NCBI GenBank assembly: GCA_008692225.1
Contig: VICG01000005.1
Location: 496,001-560,000 of the forward strand
Source of the DNA: Monilinia fructicola
Lineage: Eukaryota; Ascomycota; Leotiomycetes; Helotiales; Sclerotiniaceae
Length of the DNA stretch: 64,000 nt
Direction of reading: 5' to 3'
A program made the position numbers and the translations under genes. Under the pieces are notes generated by a model. The model saw nothing but the letters and a program-made list of their open reading frames with translations, did not search any database and had not been told where the DNA came from. Positions 51,131-63,583 of the stretch are shown one piece after another (positions within the stretch are counted from its first letter, which is position 1; each line of letters opens with the position of its first letter).

Positions 51131-52440
51131 TATAAATCAATAATAGATGAATAATAAATAATTCACAGTTAACGATAAGTTTTCAACGATTGAAGGAATT
51201 TGAATCTAATGAATTAATCTACTAAATAAATAACCAAACCAACCTTGACAGCCTTGATAGCCTTAGTACAATAATATAATTGGCAATGACAAGATATACT
51301 AGTATATAACTAGTAAATCTCGATCTTCCTCTAGTTTGAACTACTTTTTGATACCCACCAGGTAGCATCTAGTAAATCCAGGCAAGATCCGAATGATCGA
51401 ATCATCACACAGTACAAGTAACACGAGCATCCAAGGAGTGATACAATAATATCCAGTACCAAGTGAACGGGAAGGGATACCGGATCCATTTTACGTATAG
51501 TACAGTATGAGCTGCAAGCATAAGGTGACGGGAGTCCCTAATTAGTTACAGTTGTAGTTGAGACGTGAAAAATATACAGTAGACTGGCTGACTGTACAGT
51601 ATCTACTGTAGATAGGGTTAGCGAAGAATCGACAAATGGCCAATTGCCGTGCTCATGTACCAAAAGAATCAATTAGCTCGCGTTCTAAATATAACAGATT
51701 ATCAAGGTTTTTTTTGCCTCTCCTGTTCTCTCCTTTCTGCTCTCCTCTTTTTTCTCTCAAAGTCCCATCAACCATACCCTTCTTCTCACCCAACAAACTC
51801 CCTCAGTACAGAGGTACATGCATGTATCAGTCAGAGTCCGACCCACCAAATTCATGGTCCAAGCCTCCTTTTCCGCCCCTCCTTACAGTACAGTACAGTA
51901 CTGTACGGTCTGTACCTACCTACAGTACCTAGCACAGAAGTGTTCTACCCCCTCGGCCAAGACGGCTATTCAAGGATTATCAACAGACCACTGCACGGAT
52001 CCGAGACCAGGATTAGGACACGGGAAGGGGACTAAAACATCTCGTAAATTAAAAAAAGAGAAAGAAAAATAAAGATAAGAATAAAGATACTTACTGTAGG
52101 ATAAAGTAAGAAGAGCGAGTGAGTGAGTGAGTATACTCCGTACAGAGTACGTACTACAGTATGTATGTACTGGTATGTATATATGTAATTATGTACTTGA
52201 ATCCAACCACCTGCCAATGCCACAGAGTACCTACGGTACCAGTATACTCCGTACAGCAGTGCAGTTCTCATAAAGGGCTCTAGAACTTCATAAGGGAAGT
52301 CTATTTGATTAAGGGTCTCGATCTGCATATATTATTGCACTAAGTAGTAGCTCTTCTAGCTACGAGCATGGCGCTGTACCCTCCCTATAGGTTAATTGAG
52401 TTGAAGGAAACTCGGAGGAAAAATCTTATATTTTGATTTT

Positions 52441-52475
52441 TCTTTTTCTTTTTCTTTTTCTTTTTCTTTTTCTTT
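52441..52475. repeat. (CTTTTT)n microsatellite
   Basis: About six CTTTTT units are visible. Confidence 0.95.
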
Positions 52476-53816
52476 CGCTGAGATGTTTCGAGACTGTTGA
52501 CGTCGCAGCAATTCATTCATTCATTGGTTCATTCATTCATTCATTCATTCATATCAAGTACTCCGTGCATACAGCACGTATTCAAACCACCTAACCCAAA
52601 ACCGTCAATCAATCGCCCAAATCAACCGAACCCATTGTCCAATGGAAACCCAGAAAAGGCGTTTTGGAGGCATCGGGATATATTGAACGATTCAACGATC
52701 TCACCACCTCACCACCACCTCACCACCTCTTCTCGTATTCACTGCATCTCCCAGTATGAGCGTAGCATTCCACTGGACCACAGTACAAGTACAGCCAGCA
52801 TATGATAATAATAACAACAATACGTACGTACAGTAAATATAAGCCTCCAAGCTCCACGAACATCTACAGTAAACCATCCGCCAAAGCTGCGCCTCAGTGT
52901 AGGGACGCTGGGAAGGCCAATAGCGGTGCTTCTCGAGACGTTACGGTACGTTCTCCATGTCACTCAGGGTGGGTTGGCTGGGTCATATTCAGGGGTCGAC
53001 CGCACGTGGGAAGGTGATTTTCCAATTTATTCCGATCGCTCCCAAGGAGCAGGCAGTATGGCGTGTCCAGTTGTCAGTCCAGTTGTCCAGTGGTTCACCG
53101 ACGGCCGACGACAATATCAAGGCTTTTGCTTATCTACTGTGGCGTGAAGTGAGTACTGTACAATGAATGAGTGAATGAATGAATGAATGAATGAATGAGT
53201 GAATGAGCGACCCGAATCTTTCCCGCTCCAGATCCTCACTGCACGTGAAAGATCGATACAGTACTGTAGGAGTAGTTGGTCCCTCCAGCTATACCGTGTC
53301 CCCAGATTCCACCTCTAGAATCGAGGTCAAAGACTTCATGCACATCTACATCAGTGGCGTTTTATTTTTTCTTCTTTTCTTTTCTTTTCTTCTTGCATCA
53401 TTCACGGTCGCTAGATAACGATACCAACACCAATACCAACACCAACACCCCTACCTAGTACAGTAGCATGTAACAAGCTAAACACCGCAACATCAGCGCA
53501 CAACCATGGAAATCGCCAACCAACCAAGCATTCATTACAGCATAGTCCGTCTCCTCCTTTCAGCCGACCGACCACCCAAAACGAAACAGGCAAGACAGTG
53601 CATACACACATACTGTACTGTATATACAAATTACAATGTACAGACATACATGCACAAGTACCGTGAAGAAAGAACGTGCCGTCCATCCCAGGCAGTCTCC
53701 ACGTTTCAATCTCCCCCTTCAATCCATTGGCCAAGCTGTTCGTGCCAATACGATACGACGGCCGGCCGGGTCGAGACGCGCAATCGAGCGATGATCCATG
53801 CATCAGTCGTCTGCGC

Positions 53817-53839
53817 CCTACTGTACAGTGTACAGTAGG
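53817..53839. repeat. Perfect 23-bp palindrome
   Basis: Arm CCTACTGTACA, single central G, arm TGTACAGTAGG. The arms are exactly complementary. Confidence 0.95.
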
Positions 53840-54008
53840 CCGAAGAATAAGCACCTTCCCCCCGGTTTGTTCCATGGTTATATTGCGTGAGTGGGTTGGT
53901 TGGTTGCGTCGTTGCTCGATACAGTAATGAATGGATGAATGGATGGATGGATGGGTGATGGTAGGAGGCGGTAGATGCAGGTTGGCATGTGTAATACTGT
54001 ATGTACTA

Positions 54009-54033
54009 GGTACTACTGTACTACAGTAGTACC
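54009..54033. repeat. Perfect 25-bp palindrome
   Basis: Arm GGTACTACTGTA, single central C, arm TACAGTAGTACC. The arms are exactly complementary. Confidence 0.95.
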
Positions 54034-54752
54034 GTATGTTTGTATCTTAACTGATGAATGAATGAATGAATGTCGATGATGTCGTTAAGAATGGGTCTGG
54101 GTCTGTGGCTGGGTCTGGCTCTGGTGTTGGATTCGATTCAATTCAAATCAATTCAAATCAATTCATTTCATTATCTTTATTTCAAGACTTGTTATTTTAT
54201 TTACTTACAGCTGGAGTATTGTACTACTCGAATACTTCCTACTTCCTACTTATTATTACTGACTTATTACTTTGACTTTACTGCGGCGGCCACTACTGAT
54301 AAAGTTCAATCCAAACCTAAAACCTTCCTGGAAAACTTATTACAGTAACTTGGTTTTGCTCTTGTTCTTGTTTTTGTTCTTAGCTTGCCGGAATCAAGCT
54401 TTTGGTGAATGGAATTGGATGTGAGGTAGGGTTATTGGATCATTTGGTTGATTATTTGATATCTTTTTTTTCTTGACTGTTGATTGCTGATGGTTGATGG
54501 TTGATGGTTGATGGTTTTTTATTTGCTTGTTTGATTGATTGTTTGATTGGTTAATTGATATTCAACTCTCAACTTCCTGTCGTTTCAATCAAGTCAACAT
54601 CACTTACATCCGTCTTCATAGATAGGATTGTGAAGAGCAGGAAACAGACAACTCCACTCTCTCATCCTCCATCCTCTCACCTCATCCCATCAATTCTCTA
54701 CATCAAGTCAACAACAACATCCTCACTATCCAACCTCGCCCAAAACTTCACA

Positions 54753-55914
54753 ATGGGGTTCTTACCAAATCGCAATCAAGAATCAAATCCGGCCCAAGAA
54801 GCAGGAACAATATCCCCCTCGGATCGAATCACAGACAAAAGTTCAGATCGAACATTAACACCCGGTCATGAAAATCAAAATCATCTCCAATCAACCGGAG
54901 TCGATATCAAGAGAGCAACCAAAGCTCGTAAAAATGCCATCTACATAACCAGTTTCCTATACTTAATATCCTTCATATTTTTAGTCCTCGTAAGACCCCT
55001 TCCCCTTCTATCCCTCACGGTCGAAGAATGTCCAGATTCCATCTCTAGTGGAAATATCTCATCCTCACCTCAATCATTCTTCACCTCAATGCTATCAATC
55101 ACTAACCTCTCCAATCCAGACCATAATCGGCAACACACACGACCGACCCGTCCTCCGCAACACCTGGTTCTTCCGCCTTGACCTCACAAACATCATCCCC
55201 GAATCCGTCGGCACCTCGATAACCCTCACCAACTCCCTCGCGCGGTCCCTCGGCCTCCACGACTTCTACCAAGTCGGCCTCTGGAACTTCTGCGAGGGCT
55301 ACAACACCGAAGGCATCACCTCGTGCTCCAAGCCCCAAAACCTCTACTGGTTCAACCCGGTCGAGATCCTGCTCAACGAGCTCCTCGCCGGCGCCACCGT
55401 CGCCCTCCCGGCCGACATCAACAAGATCCTCGACCTCATCCGCATCGCCAGCTGGATCATGTTTGGCTTCTTCCTCACGGGCGCCGTCATGAGCTTCACC
55501 AACATCTTCCTCTCCCACTGCGCCATCTACTCGCGCTGGGTCTCGGGCTTCTACTCCATCTGGGCCTTTGTGTCGGCGCTGCTGGCCACGACGGCCGCCA
55601 TCATCGCCACGGTCATGTTCATCATCTTCCGCAACGTCATCACGTCGCAGGCCGGCCTGAATATTGGCGCCGCCGTCGGGAATCAGATGTTTGCCTTTAT
55701 GTGGATCGGCGCCGGCTGCTCGATTGTCGCGTGGGTCATCCACGTGGGCATGTGCTGTTGCGGCGCGTCGAGGAGGGACGTGAGGAGTGGGAGGCGGCTG
55801 GGGAGTCGCAAGGCGTACAGCAGCGGTGCGGTGCTGGAGGAGAAGAGCGGGAGGGCGAAGAAGAGGAATTTGCCCGTGTTCAAGAGGTCGAGGGCGGAAG
55901 GGGACGTGGTTTAG
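54753..55914 (+). CDS. SUR7/PalI-family claudin-like membrane protein
   Basis: Exons 54753-54989 and 55120-55914 (130-nt intron, phase 0) give 343 aa. A hydrophilic Ser/Asn N-terminus is followed by a first membrane helix (about 62-80), a large extracellular loop, and three more helices (the IASWIMFGFF, WAFVSALLATT and AFMWIGAGCSIV segments), ending in a basic cytoplasmic tail. The loop carries the SUR7 signature GLWNFC (Cys137) with a partner Cys about a dozen residues later (SCSKP). Family members mark eisosomes/MCC patches at the plasma membrane or act in pH sensing (PalI); which applies here is unclear. The coding strand is very C-rich from 55130 to about 55560 and G-rich after 55740. Confidence 0.88.
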
Positions 55915-56321
55915 CCTGTGTGGCGTTTCCTTTTCTCTTTTTCCTCTTGGTGTGAGCGTGGCTGCTTATATCGTGTCAATGGGTTGGGCAGGTGGATGGT
56001 TGAGGTTGGGGTTGGGGCTAGGGTCGGGGTGGAGGGGTATAAATAAACTTTCCTCTCACCCAACATTCCAAACATGGATAAGGTTTCTTGGGGCCATCAT
56101 CACGACACATCTCGGCGCTTGCTTGTTTATTTGTACATATAAATTTTGACGGTTCATACGATAGATAGATAGATAGATGCTCTCGATTTGTACATACAGG
56201 GCGAGGAATGAAATAGGGCCGACATAGAAGGGGAATAAATTATATTACATTTGTTATTCATTTTGATTGATCCGTTTTTATTCATGCATGCATTGATTCA
56301 TTCATTGGTTTATCCATCCTC
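55915..56321. other. Short convergent intergenic region
   Basis: 3' flanks of the SUR7-like gene and the permease, which end toward each other. Contains a short GATA repeat near 56.16 kb. Nothing else seen. Confidence 0.6.
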
Positions 56322-58515
56322 TCACCCGATCGCAACCCTCCGAAACCGCGTCACCCTCGACCCATCCCGCAACTCGACCTCGATCTTCTCAAGTCGGTAC
56401 CCGCACGCCCACGGCGCGACGACGAATCGCAGCACGTAATATACGATGCCCAGGGCGAGGATGCCCAGGGCCACGACCGAGGAGAGCCAGTAGGGGAGGC
56501 TGGTGCTGCCTTTGCCGTTGGGGGGCCGGATGAAGGGCATGATGATTAGGAACTGTGGGGTGGGGTGGAAGTTAGTTGGGTGGGTGTCAGGAGGGGGGAG
56601 GGGGGGTGGAGAGGATGGATGGATGGGGAAGGTGATTCCCATGTTCAAGGTCGGGTCGGGGCATGGAGAGGAACGAGGAAGGGGACAGGGAAAAGCTGGA
56701 GCCAGAGCCAAAGCTAGAGCCAGAGCCAGAGCCAAAGCTAGAGCCAAAGCAAAAAAGAAAAAATACATACGATATTTCCGACCAAATATCCGAGGATGAT
56801 GATCCACGGTGCTTTGATGGGGGAGGAGAAATTTTCGCGATCCGTCAGACGCAGTTTGATGAGGCCGACGGTGATGGCGGTCAGGAGGACGGTGCCCGGG
56901 TAGCTCGAGAGACTGACGATGAAGGTGAAGGCGTCGCCGGCGGGAGGGGCGCAGATGAAGAGGATTGTGACGCCGAGGTGGAGTAGGAGGGCGTAGATGG
57001 GGGTGCGGAAGGGGCGGTTTTCCATGAAGAGGTTTGAGAAGGGGAGGATGTGGTCTTTGGCGAGTTCTTGGATGAGGCGGGCTGGGAGGCGGGGGTGGTT
57101 AGATGGGTGGGGGATGTGGGGTGTGGGGTGGGCGGGGCGGTACTTACGGACGGTGAAGGCGACGCCGAGGAGGTGGCCGAGGGCGGAGAGGGCCACGAGG
57201 ACGGGGAGGGCTTTTGTGCCTGCGGAAGCGCCGAAGATGTTCTTGAAGAGACTTGCGGCGACGGTGACTTTGGCGGCTGTCATTTCGGCTTTGGATACAC
57301 CGGCGAACTGTGGGAAATTAGTTTTGAGGACGCCTTGTGGGTGGGTTTTGCGTCGAGGTGCTTACATATGCGACGTTGGCTAAGAGATACAGCACGGTGA
57401 TTATGCCCATCGACAATGGGAGCGCAATGCGAAGGGTCTTCTGCGGATTTCGAACTTCAGACAGGACCTGCATCTTTTTTAGTGACCTGATCACACGAAC
57501 CACCCGATGAAAAGCCCAAAGCTAAACACACGAAGATGAAGGAGAAGCTTACGGCATTGACATTATCATACCCCTGAAAGGAGAAGATGACGTTGAGGAT
57601 CGCTGAGCCAATGTTATACCCATTATGGCTGGTGCCCTCAAAGGCATTTGTAAAGTTATGCGGCTTGTTCTCGACCTTCAAATGGCCGCCCAAGGCCGCA
57701 AAGCCACAGCAGACGATGAAAAACAGCGTGAACAGTTTCACGACGGATAAAGCGTCTTGCAAGCCGCGGCCGATTCGCGGGACAACAGTATGCACGGCAA
57801 CAGAAAAAACCGCACCCGCAATGGCCACACCGCGCAGTTTCCACGTGGTCGATTCGGTGCCGGCGGCTATGAGGATGTAGGAGGAGAACGTGATGGCATT
57901 ACTCGCAGATACTTCTGTTCATTCCAGCCCCGGAGGGTAAAGTCAGCCTCCATGCTCCAGTGCTGAAGGATGGTTCTGGGAAGAAAGATAAAACTTACGC
58001 AAAAACACACAGTAGAAGACGTAAATGCATGTCTGCATCAGCCGGGGCGAGAAGGAGCGTTCGAGATAATTCTTGATGCCGCCAGATCGCGGGATGGACG
58101 TTCCGAATTCCAGCATCACGAAGATTCCACAGGTGGAGATTATGGCACCGATTACCCAGCACATGAGCGCCATTCCTACGCTCCCAGACAGCTTAAAGAT
58201 TGTGCTTGGGGTGGAGAATATCCTATTTGTGATATTGAGTCAGTCACCTGATATCAATGTCTTTTGAGATAATTACTCACCCTGCACCAATGATTTTGTT
58301 TACAACCAGTGAGACGGCCCCAAATAGTCCAATGGATCTCTCTTGTAGAATGTTGGCTTCTACTATCCCCAACGCATTTCCCTTTTCGTACTCTGGGACA
58401 TCCCCTCCCGCGGATTGATTCGCCGGGCTGACTGTCAGATAATGTTAGATAGCTGAAAAGGGATGTTTCTCTCTGAATAAGACGTACCTTCGATTGCTAA
58501 CTCATCTTTAGCCAT
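56322..58515 (-). CDS. MUP1/LAT-type amino-acid permease
   Basis: Eight exons on the minus strand: 58488-58515, 58281-58431, 57999-58222, 57553-57914, 57366-57467, 57148-57307, 56771-57081 and 56322-56552. Every junction is GT..AG and phase-compatible; the product is 522 aa. The APC-superfamily signature appears at the first helix (LFGAVSLVVNKIIGAGIFST), then LEFGTSIPRSGGIKNYLE and several further hydrophobic helices, consistent with a roughly 12-helix transporter. The FGTSIPRSGG motif is typical of fungal high-affinity methionine permeases (Mup1-like) and other YAT/LAT carriers. Plasma-membrane amino-acid uptake is expected; the exact substrate cannot be read from sequence. It shares a 671-bp promoter with the dioxygenase at 59187. 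Confidence 0.9.
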
Positions 58516-59186
58516 CTTGATAGGCCAGCTCTTTTCTTCCCGGTTACACCTTGTAACCGTATCTGGACCGACAATTGAACCACAACAGGACAAATTAGGA
58601 AGGCGAGACAAAGTGAGAAATGCAAGAAAGACGAAAAAAGCTCTATTTAAATATGATACCCTCCCTGCTCGACGCAAAAAAATGAGTTCCAGCCATTGGA
58701 AACATCTTATCAGCTTAATATCACGCAATGCTGGAGCCCAGATGGACTTGATTACCAGATTAAATAGGCCGACTCCGCAGCTTATGCGCAGGAGAAAGTT
58801 TCTTGCGCACACCCCCCGCGAAAAGGTGCCAAACAGCCATACAGGAGAGGATAGTTGCAAAGTCGTCAATTATGTCGTGCTTTGCGTTGCAGACGAGGTG
58901 CTGGGAGAACGGCCCGCTGATTGGTTCGCTTAAGGTACCGCTGCGATGAAGACTCCACTGTCATGTAGGGGGGTGAAGGGGTCCATGTGGGGTCCGGGGT
59001 CCCACGACATCCAAAGAACCGACAGAATGACAGAACTGGAGCTTTCTCCGTCGCGGGGTGTAGGGTGGATGAAGGGAGGCATTAGAGAAAATAGGAATTA
59101 CAGATGTACATTTTTCTTTCTTTTCTACCGCCAGATATACCATAATAACCTCACTTACCAATTTTTGCTATTGATATTTAACAAAC
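58516..59186. promoter_or_regulatory. Shared promoter of permease and dioxygenase
   Basis: 671 bp between divergent start codons. Several AGGGG/CCCCT elements (58.96-59.0 kb) resemble stress-response elements, but no specific regulator site is claimed. Confidence 0.45.
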
Positions 59187-60576
59187 ATGACTTCTGTTGA
59201 ATTCTCCCCCTTCGAGATCCCCGGCGCGAGAACCTACTATGGGAATGTCTTACCCTATGGTCTTCAGGTGAAGGACACCAAAGGGGAAAGTTCTCCACCA
59301 TCCGTGGCTCAATCTGCTGCAGCCCTACGAGCCCTTGCAGAGTCTGGAAACCTCACCGAGCTCCTCAACCGTCATGGCGCAGTGTTGTTCCGTGGATTTG
59401 GCAAACCCTTCTGCCCAAACGTTTTCCGACTTGGTATGCGCAGCCGAAGAAGGCCGCGGCGATTATCCATTCGAACAGATTGGCCTGGCGGGGAAGAGAA
59501 CACCCGTCGCAAAGGCGATATGGACGGCCAATGAAGGCCCCAAGGACCGAAGATTCTATCAGCATAACGAGGTACTATATATCCCAGCAGTTCCTTATGC
59601 ACAAGAGATGTAAATGGAATGAATGAACAAAGAGGAAGAATTGACAGTTAAGTATTAGTACTCGAGATACACACGCTTCCCGACCAACATACATTTCTAC
59701 TGCCTGAAAAAAGCCGAGAAAGGCGGCGCAACGCCCATTGCGCATGGTGCCAATGTTTATGATAGGGTTCAAGCTGAGATCCCAGAGCTTGTTGAAGAAG
59801 TGCGAAAGCGCGGGCTGGGTATGAAGATGCTGTTCCGCGCCCCTGGAAATGAGGGGAAGGGAAACGAATTCAACTGGGCTGGAGAGCACAGCTTCGGCCA
59901 AGAATTCCTGCCCGGTGACGACAAAGCTACGCAGAGACAAAAGGTCGAAAAGCAGGTTCGGCGACTCACGAATGATTTTAAGTGGTTGGATGATGGAAGT
60001 TTGGAGTTGACTCAGCACATTCCAGGTAAAAAATAACACTTTTCGATTTCTGAGTGATTATGGGTCGGGTGGAGGGGATCCTTTTTCTATATGTGCTAAT
60101 ACTGTATTTTTCTCTTAAAGGTATTCGAAGGGTCCCTTCAAGCGGTAGACCAGTCTGGTTCAACGGGTTAGTAGGGCGACACGGGATGACGCGCGACATT
60201 GGCGCCTTGGACCCACCATATATTGGCCGTGATGGTATGAGCTGTAAGTATTTAGCATCCACATCTGCATCTAAGATCTACTTTTCCATCCATTTCCATC
60301 TCGCATGCAAATTTATCAAACTCGGGATTTCCCAACTAACCATCCAAAACAAAAGATCTGCCCTGCGTCTACGGTGACGAAACGCCAATCCCACGCCGGC
60401 TTCTCGACAAACTTATCGAAGTGATTGACGCGGAGGAAATCAGCTTGGTGCTGGAAGAAGGAGATTTACTCCTGGTAGACAATTTCCAAGTTTCGCATGG
60501 ACGGGAACCTTGGGAGGGTGATAGATTGATTCTCGTTTCTATGTGGGATGGTGCTGCACCTATTGCTGCCTTTTAA
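59187..60576 (+). CDS. TauD/clavaminate-synthase-like Fe(II)/2-oxoglutarate dioxygenase, frame broken once
   Basis: Exons 59187-59571, 59659-60025, 60121-60243 and 60356-60576 give about 364 aa. The iron-binding triad of the TauD/clavaminate synthase fold is visible: His126 and Glu128 in QHNE at the end of exon 1 and a distal His (about 339) in VSHGREPW, followed by an Arg suited to 2-oxoglutarate binding. HxE rather than HxD matches clavaminate-synthase-like members. Members hydroxylate small amino- or sulfonic-acid substrates. A single surplus base at the AAACCC run (59403-59408) shifts exon 1; with one base fewer it runs on to the His-x-Glu motif. Introns have good GT..AG ends. Its divergent partner is an amino-acid permease. 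Substrate unknown. Confidence 0.85.
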
Positions 60577-62421
60577 TTACATACCAAATCGATGAAATGA
60601 AAAAGAAATATATACAAAGGAGTTATATGGTTCGTTTCAGCACGGCTTGGATTTCCAGCTCTGCTGTGTTTGCTCAATGAATTTTGGTCATTTTCTGGCA
60701 TTGGGTGGAGTATTATTGTTCTTACTTGGGAAAATGACTTGTGAGAGAAGACTCCAAGTAATCTGAAACAGAAACAAAGTGAATTTCAACAACTTCAATA
60801 ATACTGATTACGCACAAGAGACTGTAAATAAAGCAGAAAAGAGGCGAGGGAAGACCTTTACTCAAAAGCTCAATCTAACAACCTTAAATTTGAGCTCCAG
60901 GTGCATGTGTAGATATTTTCCAGCTTCGCAGTTGTCAGATGAATTCCACCGAAATGAGAATAGGAATGAGAATGAGACTGTTTTTGCTCAGAGATGTATA
61001 TATACATATAATGGAACTACAGCTCCAAACCAATACAATCAGAAAAGTATTATTTCAAAACCTAATGTTACGCCACTTTGTGCAGATCCGCATCCAGATC
61101 TGTCAAGGTGAGTTTGGTTTTTGAAAAGTGCCTAAGTTTAGGAATAAAGATTGTAATTATTGCAGGCGGGTAGCGGAAGGGTTCTCCTAAAGACAGAGGT
61201 GAGAGGGCGTGGAGTATTCTGGGTTAGGTGATATTGGAGGTTAAACTGGAAACATGTTTGAGAATGATGTAGAATGCTATCATCAGAAGGAAATGAAGAT
61301 GAAGAAAAAGGTCAGGATGATTGAGACTACCTAGTACGTTATTGACGTATTAAAGGATTTAAAGTTAAGGACTGGATAAATGGTAGCTTGCAGACGAATG
61401 ATATTTATTATTGGAATTTAATGCGGTGTTATGCGTGGTGCAAAATCGTTATGGCTCATGTTTTAAGGCAAAGAGCCGCCAGTGATTAGTGAGTAGGATA
61501 AACAATAGACTCGTCCTAGATATCTCTTCCTCAATTTTATACAAAACAAATTTCTCATGACCTATTACTTCCACGCTTAAATGCCACATTGTCAATATTC
61601 CAATCAAGCTCAGGAACAAAACTTCAAACTCATTGTGAACGTTATTTGGTAGTGCTGTGACTTCGGGAGCATGAGTTAGTTATTCACATCAGCACATGCA
61701 CCATGCAAGTATTTGACTGAGTTGTGCAATGGTGGTAGTTTGTACGTATGTTCCGAACAAGAGGGGTCGAGACTCGAAATTTGAATAGTTTGGATCACAG
61801 TCACCGATCTACCATAACTTATACTGATATCCATATTGGGAAGGTGTAATCAATGAAAAACTGTCTTCTAGTAAAACAGATTAGGGTGGCTGCAAGAAAA
61901 TGTTGAAAATTGCGCGTTGTGGAATATATGGCATGGCATCTACTTAGCTCTCCCACTTGGTAATATACATTGGAAGGATAATATAATATCACTGATTCGA
62001 GGTTGTTAGAGTCTAAATATCAAGCTTTGGAGTAAAATTATGAGATTAACCTCAGTTGTATGAGGTAGGATATCCCTCCCTGCACTTCTGGGTTGCTTGT
62101 GAAGAAAATAATCTCACATATGGGACCTTATGAGATCTGGCTCCACTTGGGATTATAGGCATCGTGGAGGTATCATTTCAACCAAAATAGACAATATAGA
62201 GTCCGAATGGTTGGCTCCACTTGGAACTGCACTTTAAGCTTCAGAAAATAGCACATGGGAGACTTCAATGGTATCAGTAGTTGAAAGAGTAAATGATCAT
62301 GTTTGTTTCCGAAAACGAACTCCTGATATGGGTATCTTCCTTTCCAGCGCCAAATGCAAAGTAAACCAATGTATCCTCGATTGAGGAACCATAAAAACCC
62401 CATATGAACACCACTTTCCTT
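60577..62421. other. Intergenic between convergent dioxygenase and TAF13
   Basis: 1.8 kb without a supportable gene. The longest frame (60779-61111) lacks an ATG at its start and resembles nothing known. The DNA is AT-rich with no clear repeats. Confidence 0.55.
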
Positions 62422-62921
62422 TTACTTCCCGCCTCTGACAGTATGCATGGCATCGGCGTCATCATCCTCCTCCCCTAAAGTCTCTACCTTTCCACCCGAA
62501 GATTTCGTTAACTTATCATCCGTTGCATCGAAAGTTTTCTTCGCCTCATCAATAAAACTCTTCTTTTCGAAAACCTCCGTGATCTTTCCTAAGAAAGCTG
62601 GATTGGATCGGCACGCGAACTTGATATCATCAAGCTTGACCTTCTGGCGTCCAGCAATGTGAGCAGCGCGAGATGCTTCGAAGCAGAGCTCGATGATGAA
62701 GTCAGTGACAATTTCGTCGAGGCATTTTATGGTACCTTCGAGGGCATGTGGAACATCGCCATGCGCGTGAAGAAAGTGTTTTACTGCCAAAAAATAGTTA
62801 GCGCGCGTCTTCAGATTCAGGTAGATCGCGAAATCGAAATGAATTGCTGAAACGTACGTTCTGCCTCACTGAAGTTCTGCTGACCGCGGTTCTTAGCAGC
62901 TCGAGCTCTTGGTTCAGACAT
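62422..62921 (-). CDS. TAF13: TFIID subunit TAF13
   Basis: Exons 62858-62921 and 62422-62783 (74-nt intron, phase 1, acceptor GGCAG) give 141 aa. After a short basic N-terminus (MSEPRARAAKNRGQQNF) comes the TAF13 histone-fold: KHFLHAHGDVPHALEGT, then EIVTDFIIELCFEASRAAH, then KVKLDDIKFACRSNP. TAF13 pairs with TAF11 in TFIID for RNA polymerase II promoter recognition in the nucleus. The tail is acidic. The start is fixed by the family-typical N-terminus, although the upstream reading frame continues into it without a stop. Confidence 0.93.
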
Positions 62922-62926
62922 ACTGA

Positions 62927-63583
62927 AAGCCGACTGGTGCGAAATCAATGGTTGCAAGTTGACTCGAATCCAATCCAATGGGGTCAAAACCAAGGGGGTC
63001 GAATTCAACGAGTTCAAATTCAAATTCAAAGTTTGCTGATCCAAATGGGTCTGTTGCAAATCCAAGGGCTGCCAATCCAACAGACGCGAGTTCAGCTGGT
63101 GCAAAGTAATTGAATCACGTAAATCCGACTGGCGCTTTGTGATCGCACGGCGTAATTCTGGATCGTAATAAGGTGCGATGAAATTGATGTCGTTGCACGG
63201 GTACCTGAGATCAACTGGTATATCTTCGAGATTGATCAGTTCGACTCGACCGAAAAGATAGTTTTTGGCAAGATGGGCAGCTGATGACCGAGCCTGTTGG
63301 TTCGGTGGGACAGAGATCTAGGGCCGTAGAGAAGACCTTTGTACGTCGCTCGTGATGATCCAGCCAAGCTGTCAATGTTGGAAAGCTTTGATATAGTGTT
63401 ATGCAACTTGTTGGTCCTTCACGACCACTGGACAAGGATTAGTAATTTTCGGAGAATCGGTCTTATAGATGATCCGGACACCGATTTCCATACATGTGAA
63501 TGGAAATCTGTTTGATAAACAGGTACTTACAGATTGACTGGCAGAGCGAATACATCATCCCAATTTCCGTTTAGATAATCCAT
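62927..63583 (-). CDS. Unrecognised protein upstream of TAF13, 3' end unresolved
   Basis: The minus strand has an ATG at 63583 with a good first exon (63531-63583, donor GTAAGT), joined in phase to 63337-63427. A third segment starting at 63293 (after a 43-nt intron with a weak GTCTTC donor) reads like real protein (AAHLAKNYLFGRVELINLED, then PCNDINFIAPYYDPELRRAI). Below about 63110 the same frame enters a Leu/Gln/Asn low-complexity stretch made of a degenerate CCAAT-like repeat, and stays open straight into the TAF13 start in the same frame. The end is therefore unclear: another intron, a separate stop by splicing, or a fused message with TAF13. No family is recognised. Confidence 0.5.
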
